Part shown: positions 54,441-64,000 of the stretch, piece after piece
How positions within the stretch are numbered: position 1 is the stretch's first letter
How the letters are laid out: every line of letters starts with the position of its first letter
NCBI RefSeq assembly: GCF_010748935.1
Contig: NZ_CP048796.1
Location: 3,165,001 to 3,229,000 of the forward strand
Length of the DNA stretch: 64,000 nucleotides
From: Providencia vermicola
GTDB taxonomy: Bacteria; Pseudomonadota; Gammaproteobacteria; Enterobacterales; Enterobacteriaceae
Direction: 5' to 3'
Notes under the pieces: generated by a model
Seen by the model: only the letters and a program-made list of their open reading frames with translations
Database searches by the model: none
What the model was told of the DNA's origin: nothing
Translations under genes and position numbers: made by a program

Positions 54441-55616
54441 TTAATGCGCTAATTTTAAGCTGGTATTTCGTGCAACCAACGCAATCACTCCGCCTACTAA
54501 CATTAACATAGCTAATGCCCAATTTGCAGGTAAGGGAGAGCTAATCGCCAATAAACTCAGGGCTGCACCTACTGCCATTTGAATAAAACCCACTAAAGCC
54601 GAAGCCGTTCCTGCCTCTTTTTCAAAAGGTTCTAAAGCATAACTCGTTGCGGTTCCCATCATAAAGGCAAGGCCTGTACAGGCACACGCTACAGGTAACA
54701 TATAAGCTAACCAGTGGTTTTGTAACTCTGTTGGTAAGACAAGTAAACCGAATAACAAGCCTAAACACCCCGCTATCATAAATAGGCTGCCGGCTTTTAA
54801 ACAGTTAGGGCGACCAATTTTGGGGATATAATAGTTAGCAATGTAACTCGCAAACATAATCCAAAAACCATTAGCACCAAACGCCAATGAAAACTCTAGT
54901 GGCGTGAGTCCTGCATCCCCCATTAAGACAATCGGTGCGAATGAAACATACGTCAGGACCATGCCCATACTACCTGCATTCACCAATGCAAAAATAATAA
55001 AGTGCTTGTTACGCAAGATATGCAGGTAGTGATTGAGTTGCAACTTCTTCACATTTTGCAAACTTGCCGGGCGAGTTTCGGGCAAAAATGCGATGACTAA
55101 AATTAAAATGAGTACCGCATAGAGAGCCAAAAACCAAAAAGGGGCTCGCCATCCCCAATATTCAGCGAGAAAGCCCCCCAAAAGCGGTGCTAATGCTGGT
55201 ACGATATTGAGCGTTCCATTTAAAAAACCAAATGCACGCGCAGCTTCCGTGCCGTTCATCCGATCACGAACACCACTAAAAGCCACAACACCAGTGCAAC
55301 AAACAGCGACCCCCTGTAATACCCTAGCGGCAATAAAAATTTCCGGGGTTGTTGATAACGCTGCGACAGTTGAACCGACAATGTAAATTAGGATGCCCAC
55401 AATCGCGATGGGCTTACGTCCATATCGGTCGATCAAGGGGCCAGAAATTAACTGCCCTATACCAAAAATTAGTATAAATAATGCAATAGTAGACTGGATC
55501 AGCGACTCGGGCGCCCCTAACGCAATCGCAATTGTAGGAATTGTTGGCAGATATAAATCAATTGCCAATGGACTCAGCAGCACAAGTAACAGCAGCAAGA
55601 CAAGGAACTTTCGCAT
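54441..55616 (-). CDS. MFS drug efflux transporter, Bcr/CflA (DHA1) family
   Basis: 391 residues with 12 hydrophobic segments. The motif A loop between helices 2 and 3 reads GPLIDRYGRKP, and motif C is FLNGTLNIVPALAPLLGGFLAEYWGWRAPF, in broken form LNIVPALAPLLGG. DLYLPTIP in helix 1 is typical of Bcr/CflA and CmlA exporters. It is upstream of the CatB-type gene on the same strand, so both may act on the same kind of drug. Substrate cannot be told from sequence. Confidence 0.85.
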   Translation of the reverse strand: MRKFLVLLLLLVLLSPLAIDLYLPTIPTIAIALGAPESLIQSTIALFILIFGIGQLISGPLIDRYGRKPIAIVGILIYIVGSTVAALSTTPEIFIAARVLQGVAVCCTGVVAFSGVRDRMNGTEAARAFGFLNGTLNIVPALAPLLGGFLAEYWGWRAPFWFLALYAVLILILVIAFLPETRPASLQNVKKLQLNHYLHILRNKHFIIFALVNAGSMGMVLTYVSFAPIVLMGDAGLTPLEFSLAFGANGFWIMFASYIANYYIPKIGRPNCLKAGSLFMIAGCLGLLFGLLVLPTELQNHWLAYMLPVACACTGLAFMMGTATSYALEPFEKEAGTASALVGFIQMAVGAALSLLAISSPLPANWALAMLMLVGGVIALVARNTSLKLAH

Positions 55617-55806
55617 AAATAGAATTCTTACTTATAATCATAAAATGATCAGCTAGGCTTACAGTAATACCTGAGGCCTAAGAATAAAAACAAGCTTTCG
55701 ATTCTATCAGTATCATCAATCAAAACCATACTCGATCCAATAATAAAGATAAAAACGACCAATAAGTATTGATAGTACATCCCTATTTTTATACTTAAAA
55801 ATAAAA

Positions 55807-55830
55807 AAGGTGCTGGAAAACCAGCACCTT
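55807..55830 (-). terminator. Terminator of gnd
   Basis: The arms aaggtgctgg and ccagcacctt pair perfectly around aaaa. On the minus strand TTTTTAT follows at once. A second dyad, taatacgtt / aacgtatta, overlaps the gnd stop codon. Confidence 0.9.
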
Positions 55831-55857
55831 AATAATTTAATACGTTATTTTAACGTA

Positions 55858-57264
55858 TTATTCCATCCATTCGGTATGGAACACACCTTCTTTATCAGTA
55901 CGCTTATAAGTGTGAGCACCAAAGTAATCACGTTGCGCTTGAATTAGGTTTGCAGGCAATACCGCTGAACGGTAGCTATCGTAATAAGAAATTGCCGCAG
56001 AGAAGGTCGGTGTTGGGATGCCGTTTTGTACGCCATAGCACACCACATCACGTAGTGCTTGCTGATATTCATCAGCGATTTGCTTAAAGTATGGCGCTAA
56101 CAGCAAGTTAGCGATCTGTGCATTATCATTGTATGCATCAGTGATTTTTTGCAAGAATTGTGCACGAATGATACAACCCGCGCGGAAAATTTTAGCAATT
56201 TCACCGTAGTTCAGATCCCAATTGTATTCATCTGAAGCGGCTTTCAGTTGTTGGAAGCCTTGGGCATAAGAAACAATTTTACCTAAGTAGAGTGCACGAC
56301 GAACTTTCTCAATAAATTGTTTTTTATCGCCTTCAACAGGCTTCAATACTGGGCCTGTTAGTACTTTAGATGCGGCAACACGTTGGTCTTTCAGGAAAGA
56401 GATATAACGTGCAAATACAGATTCAGTGATCAACGTTACTGGGATACCTAAATCCAATGAACTTTGGCTTGTCCATTTACCTGTACCTTTATTCGCTGCT
56501 TCATCTAAAATCACATCAACCAAATATTTTCCATCTTCATCTTTTTTCTTGAAGATATCCGCAGTGATTTCGATCAGATAGCTACTAAGTTCGCCTTGGT
56601 TCCAATCAGCAAAAATTTCCGCCAACTCTTCATTGCTCAGGTTTAAAGAACCTTTTAGCAATGAATATGCTTCAGCGATCAACTGCATGTCACCGTATTC
56701 GATACCATTGTGAACCATTTTCACATAGTGACCAGCACCATCTGGACCGATATAAGTTACGCAAGGCTCGCCTTCGGCTTTAGCGGCAATTTCTTTCAAA
56801 ATTGGTGCAACCAGCTCATAAGCTTCTTTTTGACCACCAGGCATGATAGATGGGCCTTTTAGAGCGCCTTCTTCACCACCAGAAACCCCTGTACCGATAA
56901 AGTTAAAGCCTTGCTCAGACAGTTCACGGTTACGACGGATAGTATCTTTATACAGAGTGTTGCCGCCATCAATCAGGATATCACCTTTGTCTAGATGCGG
57001 AGTCAATGCAGCAATCGTTTTATCCGTTGCTTCACCCGCTTTCACCATCAACAGGATACGGCGTGGTTTTTCCAGAGAGTCGACAAACTCTTCAATCGTG
57101 TAGCTGGGAACTAATTTTTTCCCTGGATTTTCGGCAATAACTTCATCCGTTTTATCTTTTGAACGGTTGAAAATAGAGACGGAATAACCACGGCTTTCAA
57201 TATTCAGGGCAAGATTGCGCCCCATGACAGCCATACCGACAACACCAATCTGTTGCTTTGACAT
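55858..57264 (-). CDS. gnd: 6-phosphogluconate dehydrogenase, decarboxylating
   Basis: 468 residues, E. coli length. Pentose phosphate pathway: 6-phosphogluconate plus NADP to ribulose-5-phosphate, CO2 and NADPH. NADP-binding [13 protein letters not shown] at 10-22, [27 protein letters not shown], and the C-terminal [10 protein letters not shown] are all conserved. It is preceded by the divergent yegH with only 244 bp between; the polysaccharide genes usual beside gnd are absent. Confidence 0.98.
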   Translation of the reverse strand: MSKQQIGVVGMAVMGRNLALNIESRGYSVSIFNRSKDKTDEVIAENPGKKLVPSYTIEEFVDSLEKPRRILLMVKAGEATDKTIAALTPHLDKGDILIDGGNTLYKDTIRRNRELSEQGFNFIGTGVSGGEEGALKGPSIMPGGQKEAYELVAPILKEIAAKAEGEPCVTYIGPDGAGHYVKMVHNGIEYGDMQLIAEAYSLLKGSLNLSNEELAEIFADWNQGELSSYLIEITADIFKKKDEDGKYLVDVILDEAANKGTGKWTSQSSLDLGIPVTLITESVFARYISFLKDQRVAASKVLTGPVLKPVEGDKKQFIEKVRRALYLGKIVSYAQGFQQLKAASDEYNWDLNYGEIAKIFRAGCIIRAQFLQKITDAYNDNAQIANLLLAPYFKQIADEYQQALRDVVCYGVQNGIPTPTFSAAISYYDSYRSAVLPANLIQAQRDYFGAHTYKRTDKEGVFHTEWME

Positions 57265-57508
57265 GAAAAACTCCTGTCTGATTAGGACCTAAGCCAGCCA
57301 TTTTTATGCTGGCAATTCTGTTAACAGGATCACATGTTAACTCAGGTTTGTTCTGCTGGGTAGTTATTGATGCAATCGATGACGCAAACGGAATATTATT
57401 TGTAGATTATCGTCTCATACGCGACAATTTTTATTGAAATTTAGGGAAACAAACCGCATTATTCACGAGTCGGCATATGCCGTCATATCAGAAGGTAAAA
57501 CAAACTGT

Positions 57509-59083
57509 ATGGAATGGATCGCAGATCCTTCGATTTGGGCGGGGCTTGCCACCTTAATCGTTCTAGAAATCGTTCTTGGTATTGATAACCTCGTCTTTAT
57601 TGCCATTTTGGCAGACAAACTGCCGCAAAAATTGCGTGATAGGGCTCGTGTGACGGGTCTCATGCTCGCTCTCGTGATGCGAGTTATTCTGCTATTTAGC
57701 TTGTCTTGGCTAATCACTCTCACCAAGCCTTTAATAACATTATTCGATCATCCATTTAGCGCCCGAGATCTCATCATGTTGGTGGGTGGGTTATTCTTGC
57801 TATTTAAAGCCACAATGGAGTTAAACGAACGATTAGAGGGGGGGGATGAGCACACCACTAATCAACGAAAAACATCGAATTTCTGGGCTGTTGTTGCACA
57901 AATTATCGTCCTAGATGCGGTATTCTCTCTTGACTCAGTCATTACCGCCGTTGGGATGGTTGACCATATTGGGGTTATGGTTGCAGCAGTGACTATTGCC
58001 ATGATCCTTATGATATGGGCAAGTAAGCCGCTAACATCGTTCGTCAACAATCACCCAACTATTGTGATCTTATGTCTCAGCTTCTTGCTGATGATCGGCT
58101 TTAGTTTAGTTGCTGAAGGCTTTGGTTACGCAATACCAAAAGGTTATCTGTATGCTGCGATTGGCTTCTCTATTATGATTGAAGTCTTAAACCAGTTTGC
58201 ACAATTTAACCGTCGCAAATTCCTCAAAGGTAGTCGTCCACTTCGTGAACGTACGGCTGAAGCCGTTTTACGTATTCTAAGTGGTAACCACGAACGTGCG
58301 GAGCTAGATGCGCACACTTCAGACTTAATCGCGGACAACCAAGCGGTTTTTGACCCTCAAGAGCGCCAGATGATCGCCCGTGTTTTAGGTATGGCTCAAC
58401 GTAATGTCGAAAGTATTATGACATCACGTCATGATGTGGAATATCTCGATGTCAATAAGTCTGCCAATGAGCTGCTGCAATTGCTGGAAAAAAATCCGCA
58501 TTCACGTTTTGTTGTCATCGATGAAACCGTGAGTGATGAGCCTGTTGGTGTTGTTCACATGCTCGATTTAGTCAAACAGCAGTTAAGTGGTCAGCCGCTG
58601 AACTTACGAGCTTTGATTACTCAACCTCTTATCTTCCCTGAGGGTCTCTCGCTATTAAAAGCATTAGAGCAGTTTCGTAAAGCACAGACTCACTTTGCTT
58701 TTGTCGTCGACGAGTTTGGCTCTGTCGAGGGTGTTGTCACCTTAACGGATGTGATGGAAACGATCGCCGGTAACTTACCAGATGGTGAAGAAGAAAATGA
58801 CTCACGTCATGATATTCAAAAGCTAGAAAATGGGAGTTGGATTGCTAACGGCTTTATGCCATTAGAAGATTTGATCCTATTTGTTCCTATGGAACTGGAT
58901 GAAAAGCGCGAATATGAAACCATTGCAGGCTTATTGATGGAACACCTACAACGAGTACCTGAAGAAGGTGAACAAATTGAAGTCAATGGCTGCATTTTCC
59001 AGCCGCTTGAAATCAAAAACCACCGTATTAGTAAAGTGCTCATTGTTCCGCCGAAAGTACCGGAAGAAGACGAAGAAGAATAA
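57509..59083 (+). CDS. yegH: TerC-like membrane protein with CBS and CorC domains (YegH)
   Basis: 524 residues from ATG 57509 ([16 protein letters not shown]), which matches E. coli YegH. Seven membrane segments form the TerC domain (residues 1-240), with ELVLGIDN-type [11 protein letters not shown] and [11 protein letters not shown] acidic motifs. A CBS pair (about 300-425) and a CorC_HlyC domain (about 440-520) follow. Family members are linked to metal ion export during secretion. An upstream frame (57434) exists but has no better ribosome site; AGAAGG lies 13 bases before the chosen ATG, which is somewhat far. Confidence 0.92.
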   Translation: MEWIADPSIWAGLATLIVLEIVLGIDNLVFIAILADKLPQKLRDRARVTGLMLALVMRVILLFSLSWLITLTKPLITLFDHPFSARDLIMLVGGLFLLFKATMELNERLEGGDEHTTNQRKTSNFWAVVAQIIVLDAVFSLDSVITAVGMVDHIGVMVAAVTIAMILMIWASKPLTSFVNNHPTIVILCLSFLLMIGFSLVAEGFGYAIPKGYLYAAIGFSIMIEVLNQFAQFNRRKFLKGSRPLRERTAEAVLRILSGNHERAELDAHTSDLIADNQAVFDPQERQMIARVLGMAQRNVESIMTSRHDVEYLDVNKSANELLQLLEKNPHSRFVVIDETVSDEPVGVVHMLDLVKQQLSGQPLNLRALITQPLIFPEGLSLLKALEQFRKAQTHFAFVVDEFGSVEGVVTLTDVMETIAGNLPDGEEENDSRHDIQKLENGSWIANGFMPLEDLILFVPMELDEKREYETIAGLLMEHLQRVPEEGEQIEVNGCIFQPLEIKNHRISKVLIVPPKVPEEDEEE

Positions 59084-59100
59084 TTTTTGTTTATTCATAC

Positions 59101-59132
59101 AATACCGGCCAAATTGGCCGGTATTTTTTTAT
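59101..59132 (+). terminator. Terminator of yegH
   Basis: The 11-base arms aataccggcca and tggccggtatt pair perfectly around aat, followed by seven or more T, 17 bp past the stop. Confidence 0.92.
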
Positions 59133-59255
59133 AGTGCGGATAAGTATTCCCATAACAAGTCACTTGAAGCGCCAAAATAACAGCGTTTTTTAAAAGCATT
59201 AATCATTTGATTGTTCAATAATTCGGATAACTTAATAAGGTTATTCGAGGTTAAC

Positions 59256-59816
59256 ATGGTCCAGTCAATCACTCATAAAGCATTAAATTACACACAACAG
59301 TTACAACAGCCACAAACAACAGCTCACAACTCAGGTATTACTGGAAATATCAAACGTACAGCCAATAATGTTCAATCAAATCCAGTTCTAAATCAGCAAA
59401 ACACGTCTAAAGTTGATAGTGGAATCTTTAAGCTTAAAGAATTAAAAGGAATAGAAAAAGAGGTTAACTCTATTCAGCAAAAAATGAAGACATTATTAGA
59501 AAATATAGGTCATGAACGAGGAGCGATGGAGAGAGAAAATAATAAAAAAGAGTTAACAATATTTTCAAACACGCTTCATTCTCTGAAGGCTAAAACAGCA
59601 AACTATCAAGAAAGGCTCAATGGCGTAAACTATAAGCAAAACTCTAAAAAACGGGAAACGCTTGCAAAATTTGAAAGTAAATTAAATGCAGCGAGCTTAG
59701 ATAAAAATAAGATTGAATCAAAAGAAGGTTATAAAAATACGAAAGCGACTCAAGAAGCCAATAAAAAATTTGATAACACAACGCCAAAATACGTCACCCC
59801 TCGTAGTTTACTCTAA
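59256..59816 (+). CDS. Unrecognised Asn/Gln/Lys-rich protein, possibly secreted
   Basis: 186 residues from ATG 59256 (MVQSITHKALNYTQQ), five bases after GAGGTT; an ATG 15 codons upstream has no ribosome site. I do not recognise it. The first 60 residues are rich in Ser, Thr, Asn and Gln, with no membrane segment or Sec signal. Residues about 70-150 look like a coiled coil (KELKGIEKEVNSIQQKMK), and the C-terminus is Lys-rich. The DNA is clearly AT-richer than the genes on both sides. It lies between yegH and asmA, which are neighbours in E. coli. An acquired gene for a type III-type effector or similar is one reading. Confidence 0.6.
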   Translation: MVQSITHKALNYTQQLQQPQTTAHNSGITGNIKRTANNVQSNPVLNQQNTSKVDSGIFKLKELKGIEKEVNSIQQKMKTLLENIGHERGAMERENNKKELTIFSNTLHSLKAKTANYQERLNGVNYKQNSKKRETLAKFESKLNAASLDKNKIESKEGYKNTKATQEANKKFDNTTPKYVTPRSLL

Positions 59817-59830
59817 TCATTTTATCCCAA

Positions 59831-59861
59831 TAAATGGCATCATGACCTATGATGCCATTTA
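59831..59861. terminator. Hairpin between the orphan gene and asmA
   Basis: The 12-base arms taaatggcatca and tgatgccattta pair perfectly around a seven-base loop. It lies between convergent genes, but without a good T-run on either strand. Confidence 0.6.
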
Positions 59862-59873
59862 TCAATAGAAAAG

Positions 59874-61721
59874 CTATAGTGCATTCAGCAAATCACTCAA
59901 TCCTTTTTGTTCCTCTTTCTTCAAAAAGTTCCCTAATGCCTCTTTGGCTTGTGTCTTTAATTCATTACGTAGCAATCTTTCAACATTAAGTTGATATTGT
60001 AAGTTGCTCCAACCGCCATAAATACGTAGCGGTATTGTCATTGATTGCAGTTGTTGAATAAAGCGAGAGTCTCCGCCCCAACCTTGCGTAATTTGCACAC
60101 CGAGGTTCACATCCAATGTTTCTGCTGGCACATTTGCCCATCCTTGCCCCGTAATTGAAATTAAAGGAGAAGTTGCATTCATGGATGCAATGTTAATCGT
60201 GCCTTTATTTAAGCGACCATTAACGGTGAACTGCTCTACTTCAGTATAATTACCTGTATTAACAGGTGCATTGATTTTATTGGTCACCCGTGAAATAGAT
60301 TGTTGGATTAATAATGGAATATTTAATCCTGCTAAGCGTGCATTTTGTAAACTGAAATTCACCGGGCCTTGCCATAAATTTTTCACCGCATAATCATCAT
60401 AACCTGGGCCCGATAAATCGGCATTGATTGTCACAATACCACTCAGTTTTTCTGGCATATTAAACGCTTTCAACAATGGCGTTAAATTAATATTTTGAAT
60501 ATTAGGTTTCGCTGTAACTTGCGCTGGAATATTTGAGTAATTAATAGTCACAGGAAGCGAAAACTGGCCATTAAAGGCCTGACCTTCTAATTGGGAAATG
60601 GTTAATTGCGGCGCTTGGTTTTGTGCTGCAAATTTTACCGCATTCACAGCCATTCCACGATAAACTAAATTCTCAATATTTAAATTAATATTTCCAGTAA
60701 ATGATTTTAGGTTAGATAAATCATATTTCTGTGTTTCTTTTCCAGAAATCACCGGTTTAACGCCAACGCGAGTAGAAAGGTTCGTTTCATTAGACGAATT
60801 AGCCGCTGTACTTGAATTTGGTGCGCCAATTAATTTATCAAGATTTAACGTTTGAGAAGATAACTGAACATTAATATCTGGAATAACCCCTAATTTTGCT
60901 TCAACGTGACCCGTTAAATCACTGTCATTGGCTTTAATCGCGATGTTATGTAAACTCGCTGTTGCAATATTATCTTTAATATAAGCAAAATCACTGGTCA
61001 GTTGTCCGGTGATCCCACCTTCAGGTAAATCAACCCCCGTGAAAGTATAATCAAACTGAGTTAATTGACCATTAATTTGATGTGATAGTTGGGAAAGATC
61101 AAGTTCTGCCCGCGCATCAAAACGTAGCTCTTGTTGATTCTTATTTAAGTTGCCGCTGAATTTAGCGCTGATTTTGCGCTTATCACTTTTCTTTAAAGAA
61201 AGATCAATATTGCGTAGATTGTACTCATCATTTTGTGTTTTCCAGATCACCAAGCTGTTTGATATTTCAACTTTTTCGATATCTAATAACCATTGATTTT
61301 TTTCTGGAGAATTTGGTGTTCTTTGGTTACCGGCAGGCGCAATAGGTGAGTTCGCATTCATTTGGGGTTCGCTTTCAGGCGTGTGGCGAATCACTGCACC
61401 ATCGACAACAATTTGTTCGACGGATAAATGATGAGAAAGTAGCGGCCATAATTCCACATCTAAGCGCATATTCTCCGCACTTAAAACAGGTTGGCTGGCA
61501 TTGGGAGCGGTAATCGAAACAGGGCCGGTAATAATACTCAGTGTTGGCCAAACATGCCAACGCATATCCCCTTTAAAGTCAATTTGATACCCGCTTTTTT
61601 TCTCAACTTTTTCCACAAGATATTGCCTAAAGTCGTTTGGGTTAACCAACATCACTAATGCGGTTAGACCAACCACAATCACGACTAGCAAAATGACCAG
61701 TGTCGTCAGAAATCGTTTCAT
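59874..61721 (-). CDS. asmA: AsmA family outer-membrane biogenesis protein
   Basis: 615 residues (E. coli 617), starting at ATG 61721 (MKRFLTTLVILL) behind GAGGGAAGA. One N-terminal membrane helix anchors a long periplasmic beta-rich domain of the repeating-groove type, with RLDVELWPLLSHHLSVEQI and LVNPNDFRQYLVEKVEKKSGY. These proteins are thought to move phospholipid or assemble outer membrane. It is third in udk-dcd-asmA, as in E. coli. Confidence 0.94.
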   Translation of the reverse strand: MKRFLTTLVILLVVIVVGLTALVMLVNPNDFRQYLVEKVEKKSGYQIDFKGDMRWHVWPTLSIITGPVSITAPNASQPVLSAENMRLDVELWPLLSHHLSVEQIVVDGAVIRHTPESEPQMNANSPIAPAGNQRTPNSPEKNQWLLDIEKVEISNSLVIWKTQNDEYNLRNIDLSLKKSDKRKISAKFSGNLNKNQQELRFDARAELDLSQLSHQINGQLTQFDYTFTGVDLPEGGITGQLTSDFAYIKDNIATASLHNIAIKANDSDLTGHVEAKLGVIPDINVQLSSQTLNLDKLIGAPNSSTAANSSNETNLSTRVGVKPVISGKETQKYDLSNLKSFTGNINLNIENLVYRGMAVNAVKFAAQNQAPQLTISQLEGQAFNGQFSLPVTINYSNIPAQVTAKPNIQNINLTPLLKAFNMPEKLSGIVTINADLSGPGYDDYAVKNLWQGPVNFSLQNARLAGLNIPLLIQQSISRVTNKINAPVNTGNYTEVEQFTVNGRLNKGTINIASMNATSPLISITGQGWANVPAETLDVNLGVQITQGWGGDSRFIQQLQSMTIPLRIYGGWSNLQYQLNVERLLRNELKTQAKEALGNFLKKEEQKGLSDLLNAL

Positions 61722-61836
61722 TCTTCCCTCACTAAAATTATGTCTGCTACGCCACACAAAAGGCTCACACTACACCTATCCCTGCGCTATGCGGAATTAC
61801 CCCATATAAGCAATAATTCCGTCATACATATTACTA

Positions 61837-62418
61837 TCAGTCCTCACTGATACGACTACCAACCGCCCCTTGCTGATTTTTATATTTCGCATCTTGTCGG
61901 CTATTATAGGGGCGATCTGCGCTGCCTGATAATGGCTCAAAACTTAACGCACCAATCACCATTCCAGGGCGCAAAGCAAGTGGTAGTTTGCCTGAATTAT
62001 AAAACTCTAGCACGATTTGCCCACACCAACCGGGATCGATTCGATGTGCTGTCACATGCACCATTAAACCTAATCGCGCCAATGAAGAACGGCCATCTAA
62101 CCATCCTACGAGGTTATCAGGCAGGGTAACAGACTCAAGAGTGACTGCAAGTGCTAATTCTCCTGGGTGAAGGAAAAATGGCTCATTATCATTGAGAATA
62201 ATTTCATCGCTCATCACACGGTCAAGCGCTGCATTTACTTCATCTTTCGGGCCACTTAGGTCAATAAAAGCGGCGGTATGTCCTCGAAAAACTCGAAATT
62301 GATTTCCTAGGCGCACATCTGCTGTTGCTCCATTGATCCGTTCAATAGGTGGACGAGGGCTAATAACTAACTTTCCTTCATCCATCCATTGAATAATATC
62401 GCGGTCACAAAGACGCAT
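61837..62418 (-). CDS. dcd: dCTP deaminase
   Basis: 193 residues, E. coli length, from ATG 62418 ([13 protein letters not shown]), behind AGGGGGA. Makes dUTP from dCTP for thymidylate synthesis. The catalytic Glu lies in [10 protein letters not shown] and the motif [23 protein letters not shown] is intact, with [10 protein letters not shown] at the C-terminus. udk is 49 bp upstream. Confidence 0.97.
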   Translation of the reverse strand: MRLCDRDIIQWMDEGKLVISPRPPIERINGATADVRLGNQFRVFRGHTAAFIDLSGPKDEVNAALDRVMSDEIILNDNEPFFLHPGELALAVTLESVTLPDNLVGWLDGRSSLARLGLMVHVTAHRIDPGWCGQIVLEFYNSGKLPLALRPGMVIGALSFEPLSGSADRPYNSRQDAKYKNQQGAVGSRISED

Positions 62419-62467
62419 GATTATATCCCCCTTCATTATTTTTTATCGCCATGTCGCCTAGCCAAGT

Positions 62468-63112
62468 TTAGTCTTGGCAAAATTCGCCGATTTTTGCTTT
62501 TAAGATATCAATTGCCACACGGTTTTTACCGCCACGAGGCACAATAATATCGGCATACTGCTTCGACGGCTCAATAAACTGTAAGAACATAGGACGCACG
62601 GTTTTATTATATTGTTCAATAACCGAATCTAATGTTCTCCCTCTCTCATTTACATCACGTTTTATCCGTCTCATCAAGCAAATATCAAGCGGGGTATCAA
62701 CAAAGATCGAAAAATCCATCTCTTCACGTAAACGTTTATCCGTAAGCAGTAAAATCCCCTCGATAATAATGACTTTTTTAGGTTTGAAGTGAATGCTGGT
62801 TTCTTTACGTGTATGAGCGACATAGTCATATTGAGGAATTTCTACAGATTTACCGCTTTTTAATGCTTTAAGATGTTGATAAAGCAGGCTATGGTCCATG
62901 GAGTTTGGGTGGTCGTAATTGACTTTTAACCGCTCTTCCATTGGTATATCTGTTTGATCTTTATAGTAACAGTCTTCTGGTATAACACCGATATTATGAT
63001 CACCGACCTTTTCCCTTAATTCTCTATATAAGGTACTTGCGATAAGGCTTTTTCCGGATGCAGAAGCTCCTGATATACCTACAATGGTACATTGATGCGC
63101 TATGTCAGTCAT
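62468..63112 (-). CDS. udk: Uridine/cytidine kinase
   Basis: 214 residues. Phosphorylates uridine and cytidine with GTP or ATP in pyrimidine salvage. Walker A is GASASGKS (residues 15-22), and [21 protein letters not shown] and [13 protein letters not shown] are the family blocks. First gene of udk-dcd-asmA. Confidence 0.97.
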   Translation of the reverse strand: MTDIAHQCTIVGISGASASGKSLIASTLYRELREKVGDHNIGVIPEDCYYKDQTDIPMEERLKVNYDHPNSMDHSLLYQHLKALKSGKSVEIPQYDYVAHTRKETSIHFKPKKVIIIEGILLLTDKRLREEMDFSIFVDTPLDICLMRRIKRDVNERGRTLDSVIEQYNKTVRPMFLQFIEPSKQYADIIVPRGGKNRVAIDILKAKIGEFCQD

Positions 63113-63329
63113 AAAATGATAACCTGGTTAAATAAATCTGAAATGAAATGCCTAACTTTATCTTCACAAAGTTATGGTTGCCGGAATTATAGGAGTTAAT
63201 GGCGTGAGGTTCCAGCTTCGCAACACAAACAGACTCAAAAAATACCAAATATTAATGGGAAACATCATAAAAAGTGTATGTCAATATGTGACTAAAATAG
63301 TGTGCCCCAAATTGTTATCACTCAACCCG

Positions 63330-64000
63330 CTAAAATTTTTTACGGCCTTCTAAAGCTGCAATGCGATTTTCTATCGATGGATGCGTCGACAATATCGAAT
63401 CACCTTTATTAAAGATATAGGCTGCACTACGGTATGCATCACCAATACCCGACTTATCATATTGCTGTTTTTCATGCTGACCCGAAATTTTTTTCAGTGC
63501 GCTGATCATAGCTTGATTATCGGTGGTTAAATCAACAGCCGCTGCATCGGCCATATATTCACGCGTTCGCGAAAGATAAAAATAGAGAATTTGGGTGATC
63601 CACGGTAAAACAAAGTTAAGAGCTAATAGAATTAGCTGTGCTTTATTAGATGCACTATTTCGGCTACGCCCTGCCGTCCGAATAAATAGTTGGCTAAATA
63701 TATTCGTAATAGTCAGGATCACATTCGCTAAAATACCAACATACAATGTCAATTTAGAATCACCATGAATAATATGCCCAACTTCATGAGCCATCACCGC
63801 TTGAACTTCGTGACGATTGAGTGTTTGCAATAAACCTCGAGTGACACCGACTAAAGCGTTTTTAGCGCCCCAACCGGCAGCAAATGCGTTAGGCTCATCA
63901 CTGTCTAAAATATACAGGCGAGGCACATAGCGTAAAGTAGCACTTAAACTGAGCTCTTCTAAAATATTATACAGTTGTCTTTCTTCAGGAGTGCTGGCAT
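63330..64000 (-). CDS. M48-family metallopeptidase, N-terminus beyond the window
   Basis: The frame enters from the right edge and about 223 residues are visible. The zinc-binding HEVGH motif is at the turn VMAHEVGHIIHGD, and the third ligand Glu is in the downstream EYMADAAA. Two hydrophobic segments lie between them (about ILANVILTITNIFSQLF and AQLILLALNFVLPWI). This is like HtpX/Ste24-type membrane proteases rather than the periplasmic LoiP/BepA group. It would act on misfolded membrane proteins. The true start is outside the window. Confidence 0.85.
   Translation of the reverse strand, partial: ASTPEERQLYNILEELSLSATLRYVPRLYILDSDEPNAFAAGWGAKNALVGVTRGLLQTLNRHEVQAVMAHEVGHIIHGDSKLTLYVGILANVILTITNIFSQLFIRTAGRSRNSASNKAQLILLALNFVLPWITQILYFYLSRTREYMADAAAVDLTTDNQAMISALKKISGQHEKQQYDKSGIGDAYRSAAYIFNKGDSILSTHPSIENRIAALEGRKKF

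Noticed and set aside
53676-55616. Resistance island or integron cassette.
   Set aside because: No attC site, integrase, IS end or composition shift was found around the two genes.

Overview
The window reads as a chromosomal segment of a moderately AT-rich enterobacterium of the Morganellaceae, most likely Providencia. Housekeeping proteins are close to their E. coli counterparts (Lrp is almost identical over all 164 residues), gene order follows the E. coli blocks, and the codon and base composition is lower in GC than in E. coli. The genus is an inference from protein resemblance and synteny. No phage, transposon, plasmid or CRISPR locus was found.

Layout. 1-18.5 kb is the conserved block rarA (3' end cut by the window edge), lolA, ftsK, lrp, trxB, a DUF4153-type membrane protein, cydDC, aat, infA, clpA, clpS and cspD. 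At 18.6-22.6 kb an accessory catabolic operon sits between cspD and macB, which are neighbours in E. coli: NCS1/CodB-like permease, nitrilase-superfamily amidohydrolase, IclR-type regulator and a DUF1177-like protein. 22.9-38 kb carries macAB, ybjD, lysO, ybjT, the arginine transporter artPIQM, rlmC, ybjN, ybjC, grxA, the sigma-E-dependent sRNA gene rybB, yjbQ and ybjG. 38-45 kb carries the serine uptake and deamination pair sdaC-sdaB, dacC, gstB and yeeZ. 45-52.5 kb is the complete histidine operon with its leader peptide and attenuator, hisL-GDCBHAFI. 52.7-57.3 kb carries yeaK, a small stress-type protein, a CatB-type acetyltransferase, an MFS drug exporter and gnd. The rest is yegH, an unrecognised Asn/Lys/Gln-rich protein, asmA, dcd, udk and the 3' part of an M48 metallopeptidase gene.

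How the genes work together. ClpS delivers N-end-rule substrates to ClpA. CydDC exports thiols for cytochrome bd assembly, next to trxB. MacA and MacB form a tripartite pump that needs an outer-membrane TolC not seen here. ArtP, ArtI, ArtQ and ArtM form a complete arginine ABC importer. SdaC imports serine and SdaB deaminates it. The eight his structural genes cover the whole route from PRPP and ATP to histidinol oxidation.

The most rewarding items are: an array of about 26 perfect 9-bp repeats inside ftsK that encodes a Pro-Gln-Gln tract; rybB with its promoter; the accessory permease/amidohydrolase operon with a candidate IclR operator; a possible leader-peptide attenuator ahead of the CatB-like gene; the orphan protein between yegH and asmA, which has features of a secreted effector; the absence of nfsA-rimK between ybjC and ybjN; and the absence of surface polysaccharide loci between gnd and yegH.
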